This document shows positions 1 through 17,800 of a DNA stretch of 64,000 nt, one piece after another (position 1 is the first letter of the stretch; each line of letters begins with the position of its first letter). Below the pieces are notes generated by a model. The model was not told where the DNA came from. It worked only from the letters and a program-made list of their open reading frames with translations, and made no database searches. Location of the stretch: NCBI RefSeq assembly GCF_026213295.1, contig NC_079414.1, forward strand, positions 10,087,075 to 10,151,074, given 5' to 3'. The stretch is from Gadus chalcogrammus (taxonomy: Eukaryota > Chordata > Actinopteri > Gadiformes > Gadidae). The position numbers were made by a program, and so were the translations under genes.

Positions 1-55
1 AGATTTGAGTCTTTTCAGCAGATATTGGAGACATTTTTGAGATGGAGAAAAAAAG

Positions 56-6246
<6,191 letters not shown>

Positions 6247-6420
6247 TTTTCGTTAACCCTACGATGGTCTAAACTTAAAGCAGCGTCACCACCCTTCCAG
6301 AAAACGACATTACAGATCGCTGTTACCAGCTTAAAGCATTTATCGCTCGGGACGTCAGGATCTCCAGCGGTCTACCTCACTTCCGCCCCTGCCATCGTTA
6401 CGTCACGTCGCGAATTCTGA
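6247..6420 (-). promoter_or_regulatory. Candidate ccdc149 promoter and 5'UTR
   Basis: The region just upstream of the ccdc149 ATG is richer in CpG than its flanks and has no obvious TATA box near the gene. It holds a CRE-like TTACGTCA (6399-6406), a second ACGTCA core near 6353 and an ETS-like CACTTCCG (6378-6385). These are common in TATA-less housekeeping promoters. The start site is not mapped. Confidence 0.45.
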
Positions 6421-6449
6421 ATTAAAACGTGTAAAGAAACACTGTGAAC

Positions 6450-6545
6450 AGATATATATAGGCCTATACATATATATACATATATGTATATATATATATT
6501 AATTTTTTAAGGCACTCTATATATATATATACATATATATGTATT
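6450..6545. repeat. Degenerate (TA)n/(TATACA)n tract
   Basis: An alternating AT-rich tract separates the ccdc149 promoter region from the predicted lgi2 polyadenylation site. Confidence 0.8.
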
Positions 6546-6654
6546 ATAAGTTAAAGACGTCTCAAAATAGATTTTTATTTTTTGGGAGAAACTACAGGTG
6601 TATCCTGTTTATAGAATAGGAATACAAATGTAACATACACTAAGGCACAATTTT

Positions 6655-7420
6655 GTTTCGTTTTTAAAACGTTTTATTGTTTATTTCACCCAGTTGCATT
6701 GATCACATTCATCATTTGGGGATTACAAATATATTAAGAAACGACATTATCATGTTCTCAATCTTGCATCTGACTTTGACATACATATTGCATAGTAATA
6801 GTCAATAGATTAGTAAGACATACAATTCTGCTGTTAAGGAATATTAGGCACTCAGTTTTTCTAAAAGCGTAACATACATATTCTTATTGCATTATTGCTA
6901 ATACATGTATGATTTGCAGGTATTAGTCACATATAGTTTGGAAAGCACAGTATTTCATTCTGGTATGTATTATACACAAGGCATGTTGTTAGTAATGTAG
7001 AAAGCTATAGATGTTGTTGAGCCAGTTTTACAAACAACCCTGGACGTCAGTATTCCAAAAGATTTTGGAAAACATATTTGTAATACATCTCAAAAATATG
7101 ATCATAAAAGGATGTTTTTGTTATTGAGATCATCTCTTGTTTTAATACCCATGCATTTCATGTTTGGATTTTTCAAGTCACATATGCAATTAAAACAAAG
7201 TTTCAAGTTGTATGTTCACTCTATAACTGCAATAATACTCGATAGAAGTGCAAGAATAACCCAGGAAACCTGCCTCAACATTCACTTTGGACTAAAAAAG
7301 CATGTTATTGTGTTGCATTAAGCAAAAGTATTCCCAACTCCCAAATCCTCTGTTTTTGACCCCCTGGGAGTCCAAACAGTCATAATCATAGTATCAACGT
7401 CCCGCCCAAGCCGCTCCGCC
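6655..7420 (-). other. lgi2: Candidate lgi2 3'UTR with poly(A) signals
   Basis: AT-rich sequence follows the lgi2 stop codon. On the minus strand AATAAA hexamers lie at 6680-6685 and 6673-6678, about 740 bases after the stop. Cleavage just below would leave roughly 250 to 400 bases before the ccdc149 5' end. The extent is inferred. Confidence 0.5.
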
Positions 7421-9244
7421 CTACAGACTCAAGTCCACGATGACGTGCTCAAACACCATGGACTTCCCCTTGAAGCTGGAGGAGAAGATGAAGGTCCGCC
7501 TGTCGGTGTTCACCACGGTGAAGGAGCGCGGCGACTGCACGTAGATGTCCTTGAACTTCACGAAGCTCTGGCTCTCGCCGTCCCACAGGAAGATCTGCGT
7601 GAAGGAGAAGTCGCTGCCCAGGGCTAGGTAGTGGCGTTCCCCGAAGGCGAAGGGCTGGAGCAACATGGCCCCGCGCGACGGCAGCGCCTGCACCTCGGTG
7701 AACTGCTTGCTGCTCCACTTCAGCACCCTGGAGTCCCCGATGTAGCAGGTCAAGGCCAGGTAGGTGTCGCTGCCGCCCACGCGGAACGCCTGCACCGCCA
7801 GCACCTCGTCCACCATGGGGACCTCGCCGTGGGGCATGAACTTCAGGGTGCTTTTGTTCCACACGTAGATGACGGGCGCCTGGGAGCGGCTGGAGAGGAT
7901 GAGGTAGGACTTGCCGTCCAGCTGGACAAACTCGGCGTCCGTGTCGCGGAACCACTCGTGGAGGAACTGGTAGGAGAAGAAGCCGGTCTCATTGCGCTCG
8001 GGCTGGTCCATCCACTTGTACAGCGTGGAGATGCCCGCCTTGGAGCTGTCCACGATGACAAAGTACCAGTCGCCGTCCATCTGGAAGACCTCGATGTCGT
8101 TGGGCTTGGAGATGTTGAACAACTCGATGGTCTGGAACATGGTGAACTTGTTCTGCCCGGCTTCGAACTTGTAGATGTGGGAGCCGCCGAAGAGCTGTGT
8201 GACCAGGATCAGGACGTGGTCCTCGATCACCACCGACTTGCAGCCCACCACCGATTTCCCTGCGGAGAACACGACAGGATAGTAAAGTAAGAATTTATTA
8301 TAAGAATGAAGTTAGTAGAGTAAGTAATAGCCCGGTGTGTAAGCCAATATGGTACGATTAGGCTTTCTTCCGAACCTGTAATGTTATCAAATTTTCTGAA
8401 GTTCATTTCGATGTGGTCCCATTCCATGACCACACAGCTGTTGGAGTAAGGCGCCGCCATGGCAACATAGATGTCCTCTTTAGAGGAGAAGATGTCCGCC
8501 GACATCGATTGGATGGGGATAGCCTGGTGACGGATGAAGTCTAAGAAACGCACGAAACAGGCAAAAACAGAGAACGTAGTTTACATTATCTTAACCTTTA
8601 CTTTCTACTTTTACTCTTGCATCAATAAACTCCATTAGCCAATCTATCAAAAATAAGTTTTCTTAAGAATAAAACTCTCTTTTCCACATAAATCTTTCCA
8701 ATCTGGTCTACATATTTGGTCAATACTAAATCCATATGCTTGAAACTTTTCATTTCTAAATAAGAAGATTATGCATAATGGTGTGTGTCTGTGCATGCTT
8801 GTGTGTATGCGTGAGTGCGTGTGGATGTGTGTGTGTCCACAGGGTCACCTGTGGAGATACACTCTCCGGGGGGTAGCGGCAGGTCATTGAGCTTCTTGCC
8901 CTTCATGTCCCCGGGGCCGGAGCAGAGGACGTCGGAGGCGGTGGCGTTGGTGTTCTTCAGCCACACCATCAGCCACCGGGTCTCACAGTTACACTGGAAG
9001 GAGTTCCCCCGCAGGTCCCTGGGGGGAGGGGGCACAGTGACCTCTCAGCGTTAGTACATCTCACCAAGGTCTGCTCTAATAATTGCCTGAGCGACATTGC
9101 GTTATAGGATAGCATGGTATACTGCGGTTTACGGTATTATAGTATAGAATAGTATGGTGGTGTTTTCCTTTATTATAATTAATTATGTATTTCACTCATA
9201 TCAGCAAAGAGGAGATAGTTAAGTGGTGAGCGACAGTGAGAGAG

Positions 9245-9333
<89 letters not shown>

Positions 9334-10395
9334 ACCTAAAGCATGGCATAACAAATGCTGATGGTTGAGTTCTTGCTGCAGTGAAAAGTGCTGACTCACA
9401 GTTCCAGCAGGGAATCCAAGTCAAAGAAGAGATCTCTTGGCAAGAAAGTCATTCCATTATTGGCCAGGGATCTAAAACAAAACAATCGATTGGCCAGAGC
9501 AGCGTACGTTCTTTTATAATGATACTGTTAGCCTTTTCACTGCACAGTGAAGAAAAGTGCATTATGGAAGTGAAGACCCCAAACTTACAAATGAGTGAGA
9601 TCCCGTAGACCTCTTAAGGCGTATTTGGTGATGGTTTCAATCTTGTTTCCTTCAATAAATCTAACAAACAAATAAATGGCATTCTCAGGCAGAAGTACTG
9701 CACGTCATTACAGATTTTACAGATTTGCATTTTCTACTCAAGATAATGGACTGTAGTTTACTTACAAATATTCAAGACGAGAAAGCCCAGAAAAGGCATC
9801 ATCTTTTATTGTGGTCAAAGAATTAGAATTGAGAAGCCTGCAGAAGAAGAAGAAGAAGCATTTTAATCACCGTCATCAACAACTAACTGACATGGTATAA
9901 ACTAGGCTACTACAAATTATGTCACATTTTGTGCATTTTTATTTCCGGTATGGTCTTCCATCTTTAAAGTTGTAATACTGCCTAACCCAATTAAAAAGAA
10001 ACAACTTACAGCAGCTGAAGGGATGGCATGAGAGCGAAAAGCCCTTCTGTGAGTTCAGCAATAGAACCATTCACCATGCTCCTGTGTGTGAGAAATAACA
10101 CACCGGAGACAATACATAACTCATGCTGTTCAGATGGAATAGACTGTATTTCAGCAGTTTTCCAATGCAACAAATCGTCCACCGCATCAATATTAGGATA
10201 AAAAGTTTGCTATACTTACAAAGAATTGATATCAGTCGGAATGGTTCGAGGCATTGCCGTTGTGCCAACGCAGATGATGGTATCCTTGGAGCAGGAGCAT
10301 CCTGAAGGGCATTTGAAATTCCTCTTAGAATTAACCGCTAGATTAAAACCCATGAGGAGAAAACTCATCAATAGCCATTGTTTCAGGAACGCCAT
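7421..10395 (-). CDS. lgi2: Leucine-rich glioma-inactivated protein 2 (LGI2), complete, 8 coding exons
   Basis: Coding exons in transcript order: 10220-10395, 10010-10081, 9766-9837, 9589-9660, 9400-9471, 8849-9018, 8376-8540, 7421-8259. They give 545 aa, the length I recall for human LGI2. The start MAFLKQWLLMSFLLMGFNLA is a signal peptide. A cysteine-rich LRR N-cap (CPSGCSCSKDTIIC) follows, then four 72-base exons each encoding one leucine-rich repeat, the LGI hallmark. The LRR C-cap (NSFQCNCETRWLMVWLKNTN) is next. The large last exon holds most of the EPTP/EAR beta-propeller (LFGGSHIYKF, KPNDIEVFQMDGDWYFVI, FEHVIVDLSL stop). LGI proteins are secreted ligands of ADAM22/23 at synapses. Paralogue choice rests on ITGKSVVGCK, the HEWFRDTDAEFV region and the ccdc149 neighbour. 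One propeller loop (KWMDQPERNETGFF) is longer than in human. Confidence 0.95.
9249..9331. repeat. (AG)41 microsatellite
   Basis: It lies in the lgi2 intron upstream of exon 8849-9018. On the transcribed strand it is a long CT polypyrimidine run ending about 230 bases before the acceptor. Confidence 0.97.
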
Positions 10396-10925
10396 GATGC
10401 AAATGTGGGTGTATTGTTAGGAATAGTGTCGGAATGTAAACCGCTCCAAGCTCGCTGTGTTTTGGCGACGGCTACATGGAGTGCAGTAGACGCCTGCTAC
10501 TGGAAACCTAGAGTTGCAGTTTCATCCCGGAAGGCTACGTAGGCTATTCTCCAACAACATCCAACAGCACCCACACAAAATACTTCCAACACCGACAATC
10601 ACATCATCGCTATAAAGGAAAGATCAGTGAAACGTGTACTGTCATTAAACTCAATGCTGCCCTGATGAGGGAGTGGACGTATTTGAGCACGGTGACGACA
10701 TGCTGGATCACTTCAGCACCATGGAGAGTTTAAAGGAATGAATCATTCCATGGGCATCGTGATGCTGTTCGCCATTAGCCGAAGATGGGGTCACTTATTG
10801 CAACTACTATTTAGGCTGCGACATGCAGCCCTTTGGCACGAACTGCATCAAGTTGCAGCTTATGTTATTACATAGAGGGTATTCAATTTGGAACATATCC
10901 ATCTATAATTACATCAAAGAACAAG

Positions 10926-10928
<3 letters not shown>

Positions 10929-10966
<38 letters not shown>
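10929..10966. repeat. (GT)19 microsatellite
   Basis: A pure GT run, followed by a short TCTG/TCCG-rich stretch to about 11005. Confidence 0.95.
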
Positions 10967-10967
<1 letters not shown>

Positions 10968-12181
10968 TTTCTGTCTGTCCGTCTCTCTGTCAATCCGTCC
11001 GCCAGTCAGTCTACCTTGTAACTATTTAATACAGCATTACATCATGGTTTTAGGAAGCTGTTATTAATATAGGCCGCTAGAGGGGGCTGGATTAAAATAT
11101 TTCGGAGCCAGGAACCAGAACCCCATTTTAAGCATGCTCGACTATTTTTACTGTTGTTACTGAAATAGTGTGGTTAATGTAGTTTTAATCTGAGGTGATG
11201 ATGCAACCCCCTTCATGAAAATAGTTTTCCCCCTTCTTAGGATCTCCTCATCTTGACCTTCACCTAACCTAATTGGACAGTCGCTATACTTAATTAACCA
11301 TTTGCTGAAATTAAGCAATACCGCCACCACCGTATCATGCTATTAGTTTAGTTGACCCAGAAGATGAGCCCAGCCTTTTCTACTTATCTCTCAGCTACTA
11401 CAACACATTCAAACTATCACCGAACTTAACTGTTACTACGTTCATTATAACCGTCTCCAATTAGTTTAGTTGGACCTTGTTTGCTAATTAACTGTGCCAT
11501 TTTATGTCATTATGGAAAGACATTGTTGAGTTTGACAGCAGTGGCCATTTCTGATGTGAGACTTGGCAAAACGTTTTCATTAAGCTAACCTTTACTGTAA
11601 AATCTATATTCAACGTACATATACAGTCACATATACGTTGCTTATGTATTTTACAGTAGGGCTACTACAACTCTCTTAAGTCAGAAGTATCACCAACAAA
11701 AAATCCCATGATGCATTCTGATGTCCTATACTGTACAACGTTCTATACTGGTTATAATATTGATCAGGGTCTTAGGGTATGGTGTTTGACTCCTTGCCGA
11801 TTCACCCATTCCACAGACAATACTGGTCCCAGTGGTTGTTCTCGCTGCCACTAACAAGCTGTTGACCTTTGCCAGGGCATCAGTCATCTATGAGCATGAG
11901 CGTAACCAAATACACGCTACCAGCGGCAGCAACTGTACATGTCTGCCATTGCTGGCATAATTCATGACGGTTCGGCAGGCTGCATTGCTGTTTTTAGGCT
12001 AGAGTGTCCCTTAAACACTCGCGACACGTGCAAGCTGAGACGCCACTATGCTACACTCACTGCTATCTCTTTCCTGCTAATGAATAAACCTGTTATTTAG
12101 AAACTACTGACGGGTGAGAAAACTTAATATGCAGCCTACTGTACATGACTGCCAACTTATATAAACATTGTCTATATCAAT

Positions 12182-12290
12182 CTCTGTCTGACCGTCTATA
12201 TCTGTCTGTCTATCTATCTGTCGGTCCGTCTCAATATCTATCTATCAATTGATCTATCTCTACATCTATCTATCTGTCTTTCGGCCCTTA
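12182..12290. repeat. Degenerate TCTG/TCTA tetranucleotide array
   Basis: Interrupted CTGTCTAT and ATCTATCT motifs run across the interval. Confidence 0.8.
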
Positions 12291-12517
12291 TGTATCCATC
12301 TGCCCGTCCGTCCCATTGATAGCCAGTACGTTGAAGGTGGCGTAACATAACCCCTCCAAGGCAGAAAAGCGCCGGCTGCCAGCTATGCGCCATGCATCAA
12401 ATCCCTTCCTGAGTGAATCGTCAGGATGGCTCTCTAATGCCCCACCACTGCGGTGCGAGTTCACAGGTGACACTTTCAAACGCAACCGTGACCCCCAACT
12501 GTCGAGAGAGTTGGGGA

Positions 12518-12535
12518 GGGGGGGGGGGGGGGGGG
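12518..12535. repeat. Homopolymer G run (18 G)
   Basis: An uninterrupted G run preceded by GGGGA. Its exact length is prone to sequencing error, and it could form G-quadruplex-like structure. Confidence 0.9.
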
Positions 12536-13268
12536 CGTTGGCTCCTGGTGACCGCCTCACAGCAGGTGTTGGATCCCTCCCTGAGTCTCTGGTTCCCTCG
12601 AGCGGCGTCCTGCGTCGTCTCCAGAGTTGGTGTCGGAGTCCCCCCTGCGCGGTGATACGCGCCGCTATATTCTCCCTTTTCCATGGAACATAAACATATT
12701 ATGGTTACGGATCATACGATAGTTGTGTGCATGCAACCTGTCCTCGCGTATTAAATATACACACTTGATTTATGGTCAGGAGATGTGGAAACTTGGCTGC
12801 GAGGGTATCAAAGGCTTAGGTTTACTTGACTTGGAAAATAAAAAGGGATGGTTTTGGGGATTCAAACATTGAGTCACTACATGTCGGACTACTCTGATTC
12901 AACCTGCCATGGGAGAGAGATAGTGAGATAGAGATAGATAAAAGAGAGTGAGGGCCACACTGAGACAGACAGAGAGAGCGAGAGTGAGAGTGAGAGAGCT
13001 AAAATGAAAGAGAGAGGCAGGCAGAAAGAGAGAGAGTGAGAGAGAGGTAGAGGGAGAGAGAGATACTGGGAAGAAGCTACACATGGTTTTGGTTTGGATT
13101 ACAGTAATGCAGACGTGATTAAACACCTTCTGGTTTAATACAGCTCCCGTAGGTAACCGATCCTCACATACTCCATGACTGCTGCCCCCATTTTAAATAG
13201 CTACCTACATTTATCATCTTTGTGGAGGTAATTCAAACCTGTACGCTTTCACATTTTGGTATTGAGAG

Positions 13269-13519
<251 letters not shown>

Positions 13520-13848
13520 GAGAGAGCAGTAGCTAAAATATATACAATCAATCACTGCATAAATTGTAAGACATGGAGAACGGCTTCTACTTTCTGTAGT
13601 GTGCTGCCTGAGGACTTGTTTCAAATAAATTTGTCCCTGTCTTTAATCCCTGCCCCTGTGTGCTTCTGAACATGCTCAACATAAAACATAGCACATGTAT
13701 CAAATAAATCCAACATTGTAGTAACAATCGCAAAATTATTAGGCTACAAGATAACTACAGTATAAAGGTTTTGATAGTTGACACGTCATTCATCATGGCC
13801 GAAAACAACTCACTGGGACTATTTGAAGATGGAAAAAGGATCAAAGAC

Positions 13849-14118
<270 letters not shown>

Positions 14119-14681
14119 TGCTTGCTTGTGTGCTCGGGGGATGAGGGTGGGGTATTTTGACACATTATTTATATGGAAGACAGATTACATTGGCTCCCTG
14201 TGTCCTGTGGAGACATCTGTGTGTGTGAGACCAGGAACATCTGATGTTCTGGCCTCTCACCAGAGCATTCCAGAACTGTGTGCCCTGCAGAGTGTGTTCC
14301 CTTAGCATGGGCCGTGAAACCCAGTAGACGATACATATGAGCGAGATGATTTAATTATACTCTTGGGAAGGTGATGATTTCGTCACCATCAAGCCCCTTG
14401 TATAGGACTGCCACGCAGAGAGATGCACTCCATACCGTCTCACATGTACAGAAAAGGTTTCTAAACTGGGCAGAGAAAGCGGACGCGGAAAAGGAGCTGT
14501 TCTTCCCCAAAAGGTGCTGATCGTGTTTTGGAGCTTGGCATCGAAACTCAAAATACAAATCTTATAAAGAATACTTCGAAATTTGAAAAACTTTACATTT
14601 CCGCAACAAAATATTTTTAGTGAAACAAATATTCCCTACCCCCCTATCCCTCTTTCCTCCAGTCTCTTCAACTCCTCTCTC

Positions 14682-14703
14682 TCTCTTTCTCTCTCGCCCC
14701 CAG
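14682..14703 (+). other. Candidate splice acceptor before the C4orf54 coding exon
   Basis: A CT-rich tract ending CTCTCTCGCCCCCAG precedes position 14704. It looks like a strong 3' splice site, so the coding exon may be preceded by a noncoding first exon, leaving 133 bases of 5'UTR before the ATG at 14837. This is sequence-based inference only. Confidence 0.45.
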
Positions 14704-14836
14704 TCTGTGCATCACCCAGCCCCTCCCCCCTCCTCCGTCTCTCCCATCGGCCACTCAGGCTCGCGCGAGCAGAGTTTCCCGTCCCGTGTCAGGATAACAT
14801 CGTTAACAGAGACCACCTGACGGTAAGGCAAGACAG

Positions 14837-17800
14837 ATGGACGCAGTGGAGAAAACTCTCACTTACAGAGATGACACCGTGCTGTACGGAAAGCGGCTCC
14901 CAACGGACCAGGGCAAGTACCCCCCAAAGACCCAAACGGACGAGCCCAATTATGTGGATTTGGTTGACATGAAATCGGATGGCACAAAACCCGTCAAAGG
15001 GACTTTTCCCGGGGAAGCCGATCAGCCTGACTTTATCCAACGAGATATAAGCGCATTGGCACCGAATGATTTCCCCGGCAAGGGTGTCTGTGATTGCAAA
15101 GTGAATGCAGAGGATTTCCCGGGAGAATATTTCCAAGACAGGTGGTTCGACATGACGGTCACCGATGAGGTCGCCGAGGAAGCGCGGTTACTTGGGGGGA
15201 ACGGTCCGGACACCAACACGGAGCCGGGGGGGACCGCGCTGCCCCGAAATGAACACGACCCGCGCGCTGGCAGCGAAAGTATTTGTAGCAGAAGTGATGA
15301 CATGGAATACACGGACATGTACTTGAACAGCAAAACTGAGTCGGACCACGACGACGAGAGCGAGGGGCTGTCGGAGCCCCACGAGCCCGAGCAGGTGGAG
15401 GACGAGTCCCACTACATCACCACGCACGAGATCCAGCTCACCGAGCTAGACCACGACGTGGACTACGACCACCACGGACGAGGGGACTGCGAGGACGACA
15501 ACCTGGTGTACACGTTCGTGGACTACGCTCTGTTCGAGAGCGACGAGACCCAGGGAGACAGCGGCTGCATGGGGATAAAAAACAAGACGATGCTGAACAT
15601 TACGCACGAGTACAAAGGAGCCGCGGCGGACGCGGGGCGGGAGAGCGACTCGGACAACAGCTCGGACGAGAGCGTGTTTAAAAACGAGTGCGTGAACACG
15701 CATCAGGAAAGGTTGATTCACTTGTCGATCAAACCCGCGGCCAGGACCACGGAGGACAGCTCGGACAACTTCTCAGCCAATGGGAACGCGTGCGGGCACG
15801 TCCAGCCGGCGCCGTACCGAGGCCGCTTTCTGACAAACATTAACCCGCGAGGGTGTGATTTTATCCCCGCTCCGGGACGACAGCATCTCGCCACCAAACT
15901 GCGGTGGAAAGATGTCAACTCCAGCGGCGCGTCGAGTTCCATCAGCGAGCTTGACGACGCCGATAAGGAGGTGCGTAATTTAACGTCCAAGACGTTCCGT
16001 AGCCTGGCCTGTCCTTATTTTGATGCTATCAATATGAGCACTTCCAGTGAGTCCTCAATGTCGGAATACGGGCTAGGGCTCAACAAGTGGTCTGCTTTTG
16101 TCAACTTAAACCACGGTAATATCTCACAGCACACCGAACGTGGGGTCTTTGCGCGCAAGAGTTCCAGCGCCATGTTCGCACTGAACAACGCCGCTGACAG
16201 TAAGACTAAAGAGAGCAACCCGAAGACTCCCCAAACCAAGTTTGACGCGGCTAACAAAAACGAAGCGCGTTCTAAACAACCTTCTTCGTCCTCCAACATA
16301 ACACAAGCAGAACAACCCCAGAGGGGTGACGTTTTCACGTTAACGGAAACGATTAACTTCCAGGTCGAAGCGGAGTTACCAGAAAGTACGAGACAGTCCA
16401 AATGTTCTAAAGGTGTGCACGGGTCGTCTCGCACCAAAGAGGGCGTGGCGAAGGGAAACACTCAAAAGCGGGCAACGTTTGCGTCGAGTCACTTGAAAAA
16501 TGTTATTTCCAAAAAAATGCAATTTGAAAATGATCGTCAACTAGAAATGGGCGACCTCGCCTCACGTTCTCCGTGCTCACAATGCAGAGAACAGGAACAC
16601 AGTCAGGGGAGAGGGCTGCACAGGCAGTCCTCAGAGTCAGGCTCAGAGTTCACCGTCAACTCTCTCGATGAAATTGGTTATGAAGGCATGAGGCCTCACT
16701 CCTGCGAGACCAGAGAAGACGAGAAAAAAACACATTTCCCAGAGAGGGGGTGCATTGAGAACCTTGATCCGTTGGAAACCCACAAAGCTGGGCTCAACCA
16801 CAGCCAGTGTAGCGCCTTCACGTTACTAAGAGGTGAGGTGGAGGCTCAAAAGGCACCTCAGGGTGCCCATGACACCGCCCCCGCCACAGCACCTACAGAG
16901 AAGGAAGCCCCCGATGGCAGCGGTGTCGGAAACAAACTGTCCCACCTTTTTGTTCCGAGCTCCCTTCGTCTTTCAAAGGAGAAAGACTCAGAGGAGCGGG
17001 ACCCACCAGGGGCCGCAGCGCAGAGCGGCCGAGAGCCCGTTGTGTACCGAAAAGAAGAGGACGAGAGGGTCGCCAAACCGCCCGAGATAAAGATACGCTT
17101 GAGGGCCGCAAAAGAAAACAAAGGTCACATGCTCAATATTGCTAACCTCCTAACCCCTGAAATAAGCAACACGGTGAAAACGCTGAAGACGGCCGGGTAC
17201 TCTAGGCTTCAGGTGCTCTCCGCCCCGGACCGCATGCCTCACTTCACCGTCCGCGACGTCAGGGAGAACAAGTGTAAGTTTCAGGCCCCCATCTATCACG
17301 TCAGAGACGTGCGCAAGTTGGTGAAAAGTTCCTATGGATTTGTCACCGCCGATAACGCCGATAACAGATGTCCTGCCTCCGCGCCGGCAGCGGCAGCAGA
17401 GGGGTCCGACGACACGGGCAAAAGAAACTCAATCAAACACGTGTCCCCCTCTCCGATCTTCATCAAATGCAACTCGGTGAAAACAAACAGTGACGGCAAA
17501 CCGGACCCGGCTACGGCGGAACCATCGCCGCCCAAACCGCCGGAGGCCAGCCGGTTCTCCCCCAGAGGGGAGGGTTCCTCCTCACACTGGGCCGCCTACA
17601 AGGGGACCCCCGCCGCGGCCAAGCCTCCTCACCTCGACCCGCCGAGACAGGACCGACAGACGGGGGACGGCGGGGAGAGGAAGAACGACCCCAAGGTGCC
17701 CAACCAGGCGGCGCTGGAGAAGCTGCAGGCGGCGGTGAAGACCATGGAGCAGCTCTACGTGTTCGACCGCAACGAGTGGAAGCGCAAGGGCCACGCCCCG

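Noticed and set aside
7631..8290. 219-codon plus-strand open frame opposite the last lgi2 exon
   Set aside because: Shadow of GC-rich lgi2 coding sequence. No conserved content, and splice signals and homology support only the minus strand.
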